DNA of 64,000 nt from Plectosphaerella cucumerina (taxonomy: Eukaryota > Ascomycota > Sordariomycetes > Glomerellales > Plectosphaerellaceae). The stretch is taken from assembly GCA_020746995.1 (NCBI GenBank), contig JAGPXD010000005.1, positions 3,224,001-3,288,000 on the forward strand. The letters are read 5' to 3'. The notes under the pieces are model-generated. The model searched no databases. It saw only the letters and a list, made by a program, of their open reading frames with translations, and was not told the DNA's origin. The position numbers and the translations under genes are program-made. This document shows positions 60,128 through 64,000 of the stretch, in pieces. Numbering within the stretch: the first letter of the stretch is position 1; every line of letters begins with the position of its first letter.

Positions 60128-62771
60128 TCAGAGGTTGGCGGCGGCAGGTGGGAGGGACCTGGAGGAGGGGGTTCGAGCAAGGCGAGCGAGGGAGGGGAGG
60201 GAGGCGATTCGCGCGTCTCAAAGAACAGGAATGGGGGGGTTGACCTGTGCTGTGCTGTATGCGGGCGGGTGCGCACAGCGGGCCGGGAGCGGTCCTAGGA
60301 GGGCTTTTGGACGGGACGGGAGCTTGGCCTGGGCTGAGCTGGCGGCGGGCGAGAGGGGTGAGGTGTGGCGCAGGGTCGCTCGGGCGGCTTCTTGCCGTGC
60401 TGTTATGTGTGTTTGCGGGCAGCGATGCGAATCGACCTGGAGGCGGATTGGGGCCTTGAGGGCCTGTGGTCGTGGGATTGGGTCGGTGGTGGCTGCCAAT
60501 GTCTCGTGGTCGGGTGGCAGTTGAGGAAAGTGAGGAGGGTGGAGAGAAGGCAGGAGCGACCCGGGATGAAGGTGCAAGACGTGGAGGCGTGGGAAGCGAC
60601 GGCCGGTAATGGTACGGGAGCGGGTACTCGTACGGGGGAGGACGTGGAGCGGTGCCGCTAACAGCTAGCGGCGTGGATCTGCGCAGTTTCGTGTTAGAGG
60701 ACACGGGCGGCATGGGGGAGAGGGGGCAGCGGGGGGCTGAGGAGGGAGAAGCAAGCAAGTGATCAATGGCAGGGGCATTCCTGGGCGGGAGAGGGGGGAG
60801 CAGATGGCAGAGGGAGGCACCGTACAGTCGGGACCTGGAGGTCTGGGGGTGGCACCAATTATGAGGCGGGGTAGAGTATAGTATAAGATGGTTCAATCAG
60901 GAAGCTTGGAGGAGGGCGCCCGGTGAAGGTGTAGTATGGTAGCAGGTGAGGTGAGAGGTGAAAAGACTTCGCTGTCGGGGGACTGAGATGTGACCGACAC
61001 CTCTTTACAGGTGAGAGGCGAGCCTACTCCGACGGGGGCGGATGTCAGATCAAAAATGCCCATAGAGAGGAGAGAGAGGCGTGGCCCGCGAATTGGGCAT
61101 GGGATATGCAGGCGAGTACGGATGCAGCAGGAGGAGAGACAGGTCTGAGGACAAAGGAAGACAGCGGGCAGGGAGAGGTGTGTTGAGCAGCGGTACATGT
61201 AGCAGCAGTCGGAGCCCTGCCCACTCCAAATGAGCAGACAGACCAGCAGACACAAAGGACCAGGGCAGCCAGCGCAGGTGACGAGATAAGAAGTCCTCTT
61301 GCCTTTTTCCTTATGATGTTGTGCCGATAGATGGCAGGTGGTGATAAGTGAGAGGGGCCCCCTCACTGACGTAAGTGCTGTCGCCGACGGGAGAGCTCGG
61401 GGAGCTTGGGTGACAGGCCGGGGGAGCTTCGGACAGGGGCGGGCTGGGGACCACGGCGATCGAAGAGCGGTATCAAAACGGCATGTAGACACTCAATGCC
61501 TGTCAGAAGGTGGGTGGGCAAGTGTTGACGTGGAATGGAAGCAGAGGGGGTAACCTGGACGGATGGAGGGAGCTGGCGGGGTTGTGGTATTGAACTTGTC
61601 TCAAAGCTGGGAAGCTCTGGGAGCGGCAGTGCTGTCCACCTCAGCTGAACCGGGCTGGACACGACCAAAACCTTGAACCTTGGAGTGCGGGGGCCAGCCT
61701 GCCGCGAATCCCCCCTCCCCCTCCTCGCTTCTTTTCTACCCTACCCGCCCTTTCGCTTCGGCCAGCAAAGCGATGATGTCGTCGGACGGCGCGGCGCGAG
61801 CGGCTAGGCGGGTGACTAGGTAGGCGAGCTTACGACGGGAGAGTTTGAGGGCTACGGCAATTGAAGGGGGCACTGGAGGGAACAGAGAAGCACCCGTCCA
61901 TTGACTTGATGTTCGCCAATTGACCAAAGCAAGCAAGTCAGACGGCATGCCAAGACAGACATGACCTCGCGATGCTCTGGCCGGATGCGTGGGGGATCGT
62001 GGGCGGCCAATTGGCGCCGCTCCCAGCGAAGCAGAAGGTGAAGGGGGGATGGAGAGATCGGCGGGTTCTGGATTTTACCACAGAAGCTGTGATGACCTAC
62101 TGGGGACTAGTGCATTTGTCGGTCTTGCTCAGGGTCGGCTCACTCCAAGCTCAGCCATCCCTCGGAAGACGGTTTCGACTGCATTTTAGCCACTGCCAGG
62201 GGACAACCTTTTCCAACAGTCCCCTTCAATGTTTTCCATCTCAGCCAACATGTCCCGGGTCCGGAACTACTCAATTCCGCAGATTCAGCCAATAGGAAAC
62301 CGTGTCTCGGTCGCGTCGTCACTGCGTCCGCGCTGGCTTGCAACAGCTGGACGACCTTGCAACAGCTGGATGACCTTGCGACGGCTGGAAGACCTGACCT
62401 TGCATCGAATTAAGTAATTGGATACAGACGAGAGCTCGGTTGTGTACTCGAACTTCTGACAACACACAAACCTACAAGATAGCAATGAGTAGCGACCCAC
62501 GTTGAGGACAAGAGCTCGGGTTGAGCGCGTCAGGACAGGTCCACCTCCGCACGTCACTCATCACCAAAACCCCAGCCACAAGGAATTACCACATAAAGGT
62601 TTTGCCATGTACGTTGTAACAAGTAAGGTATGTAAGAAGTGAAGGCACCACCAGCCTTATTTTAAGGGGTCGGCTGGGCACAATATTCGGTCACAGGACG
62701 AGATCAAACCAGGCTACCCTGCTCAAACCTAGGTTCGCGCTGGACGGGGAGAAACGACGTTCTGATAGCCC
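60128..62771. promoter_or_regulatory. Long upstream region of cpkA and 3' flank of the secreted-protein gene
   Basis: About 2.6 kb without a supported gene. GT/GC-rich DNA next to cpkA suggests a long leader. A 19-base repeat (TTGCAACAGCTGGACGACC) occurs three times at 62338-62394. Confidence 0.5.
62338..62394. repeat. 19-base tandem repeat, three copies
   Basis: Three adjacent units at 62338-62356, 62357-62375 and 62376-62394 differ at one to four positions. They lie between cpkA and the secreted-protein gene. Confidence 0.8.
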
Positions 62772-63530
62772 TTAAATAGGAGGAACGTTGACCCAGAAAC
62801 GGGTGTTGTCAGTACGGTAGCGGGAGTTGGAATCGATCCTGCCCTGAATCCACTGTATGGCCTCCTTGTACCTCTGAATATCGGCTGTGTTGGGGTTCGA
62901 AAGGCCGCTCGCGCCATTGCGGTGGCCGGCAAACCAACGGTCGTAGCCATCTATATGATGTCAGAAAGGAGAGCCAAGAGGCGGAGAAATGTACAACATA
63001 CAGTAATTCTGGCAATCCCAGCGTGCAGCAACATCGGCGTACAGGTCGGAGCTGGTCTCGGTCAGCACACGATCTCTGTTACTCTGTGTGAGGCACGTAC
63101 TTCAGCCTGGCACCGTTGTTCCACTGGCTGGTGCTCTGCCCAACGAAGCCAGCGCGAGTGGCGCAAACGCGGAGCATGCCCCAATTCTGCTTGAAGACGC
63201 CAAAGTTGGCAGCATCGTCACGCTTGTTGTCGCCTGATTCTGGTCAGCACGCCTGCTTCACAGGGGTTTAAAAATGGGTGTGCACTCACCGTAGGCGTAG
63301 TTCGTCGTCATGGTGTCAGTCTCGAGCATAGCAAGGGCCAAGTCGAGAGTGTTGCCGCCAGCGTTGAGGATGGCCTGCTTGCGGGAGCCGAGGCCCGAGA
63401 CGGTATACTCGCCACGGTCCGACTGGCGAACCTCGAGACCAGAGTTCACCTCCTCGCTGGCAGGGAGTCCCATAGCGGGGGAGGCGATGGCCAGGAGGGC
63501 GACGATGGTGGAGAGGCTAGAAAGCTGCAT
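62772..63530 (-). CDS. Small secreted protein, 200 aa
   Basis: Exons in transcript order: 63530-63290, 63233-63101, 63051-63002 and 62950-62772. A clear signal peptide (MQLSSLSTIVALLAIASPAMG) is followed by a short acidic propeptide-like stretch. The mature part contains YAYGDNKRDDAANFGVFKQN, WGMLRVCATRAGF, RWDCQNY and GYDRWFAGHRNG, and ends DNTRFWVNVPPI. Only two cysteines remain in the mature chain, so one disulfide is likely. The motif pattern looks like a conserved fungal extracellular family, possibly enzymatic, that I cannot name with certainty. It should be secreted. Candidate roles are cell-wall or substrate hydrolysis, or interaction with a host or other microbes. Confidence 0.85.
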
Positions 63531-64000
63531 GTTGACGGAATCTTGGTCAGGACTCTCGATGGATGAAGATGAGTTGAGAACATCGCCGCGGCCCTGCGGG
63601 ATTCTTATACTTCTTGGGGTTGCATCTTCGTCGCAGCACTAGTCGAAGAAAACTCGCTGTAACGTGATGATCGATGGAAGGACATGCATCAACAGTCTCG
63701 CTTCCAAGCATGGCCCTGCTGACCATGAGGACAGGCTCCAATTTCAGGTCGGCCCCCTATGAGGCTCGTGATATCTACGGCATCCATGTCAGCACCTGGA
63801 ATTCCATTGAGCACTAGCCCGATATCAGCTTCCTCCATCCCGGATCCCCCGCGCCCGTGGTGCAAGTGCCGGTCCGGGTGCATCCCTTCCGCGTCGTACC
63901 AGATTTCCCCAGCTTTACTGCAGCGTTATGTAGTCTTCCTTTCATATCAGAATATCAAGATTCGCGGAGAGATCACCCCTTTGCCAGACCCGGAAATCGA
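63531..64000. other. Upstream region of the secreted-protein gene
   Basis: The last 0.47 kb of the window; no gene is supported. Confidence 0.45.

Noticed and set aside
60066..60896. 276-codon minus-strand frame upstream of cpkA as an N-terminal extension or separate gene
   Set aside because: It is in a different frame from cpkA, is Pro/Ser/Arg-rich without protein character, and the MPSLHLSGLLKKK start is a sensible kinase N-terminus.
1..64000. CRISPR array, bacterial operon or phage features
   Set aside because: The window is eukaryotic, with introns in most genes; no regularly spaced direct repeats with unique spacers were seen.

Overview
This window is nuclear DNA from a filamentous ascomycete (Pezizomycotina). 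Several things point to Sordariomycetes, and a Colletotrichum-like genome is plausible, but the genus is not proven. Most genes carry short GT-AG introns of about 45-130 bases with CTRAC/CTAAC branch sites. The DNA is GC-rich with long CT-rich leaders. It encodes a Q-rich PKA catalytic subunit, an Arp8, and a fungal NLR-like (nucleoside phosphorylase-NACHT-ankyrin) protein. I built exon models by hand from splice signals and checked that the spliced length is a whole number of codons wherever I give exons.

Layout. 0-18.5 kb is mostly conserved housekeeping: the 3' part of a bZIP factor (+), a large single-exon unknown protein (-), an Stm1-like ribosome-associated protein (+), a possible pol III/SINE-like relic near 10.5 kb, a small unknown protein (+), an MFS transporter (-), Arp8 of the INO80 complex (-) and a proline-rich unknown protein (+). 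18.5-27.2 kb is an 8.7-kb stretch without a credible gene, ending in a long CT-rich leader with a 31-C run and a 5'UTR intron. It leads into a regulator with an Rua1-type C-terminal domain (+). 29.3-33.9 kb is again gene-poor, apart from an intron-containing tRNA gene. A PHD-finger protein (+) follows.

36.5-42.3 kb looks like an accessory patch: one intact unknown gene, coding fragments with repeated frame changes, a broken HNH-nuclease-domain gene and a 17-base minisatellite. 43-45.6 kb returns to conserved content: a PI-specific phospholipase C (+) and a small conserved protein (-). 46.3-52.8 kb is a second accessory block: an APH/phosphotransferase-fold protein with a degenerate active site, and the NLR-like gene, which carries a single-base frame disruption in its N-terminal domain. 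The rest holds an FAD-dependent oxidoreductase (+), a CorA-like two-membrane-segment protein (-), PKA catalytic subunit cpkA (-) and a small secreted protein (-).

The most unusual observation is the tRNA gene at 31692-31816. Its intron has the signals of a spliceosomal intron (GTGAGT, CACTAAC, CAG) and sits between positions 33 and 34, not at the canonical 37/38 site. Removing it on those signals gives a standard tRNA-Arg(UCU) anticodon loop. cpkA and phospholipase C are signalling genes, the bZIP, PHD and Rua1-type proteins are nuclear regulators, and the NLR-like, HNH and APH-type genes belong to families that vary strongly between fungal strains.
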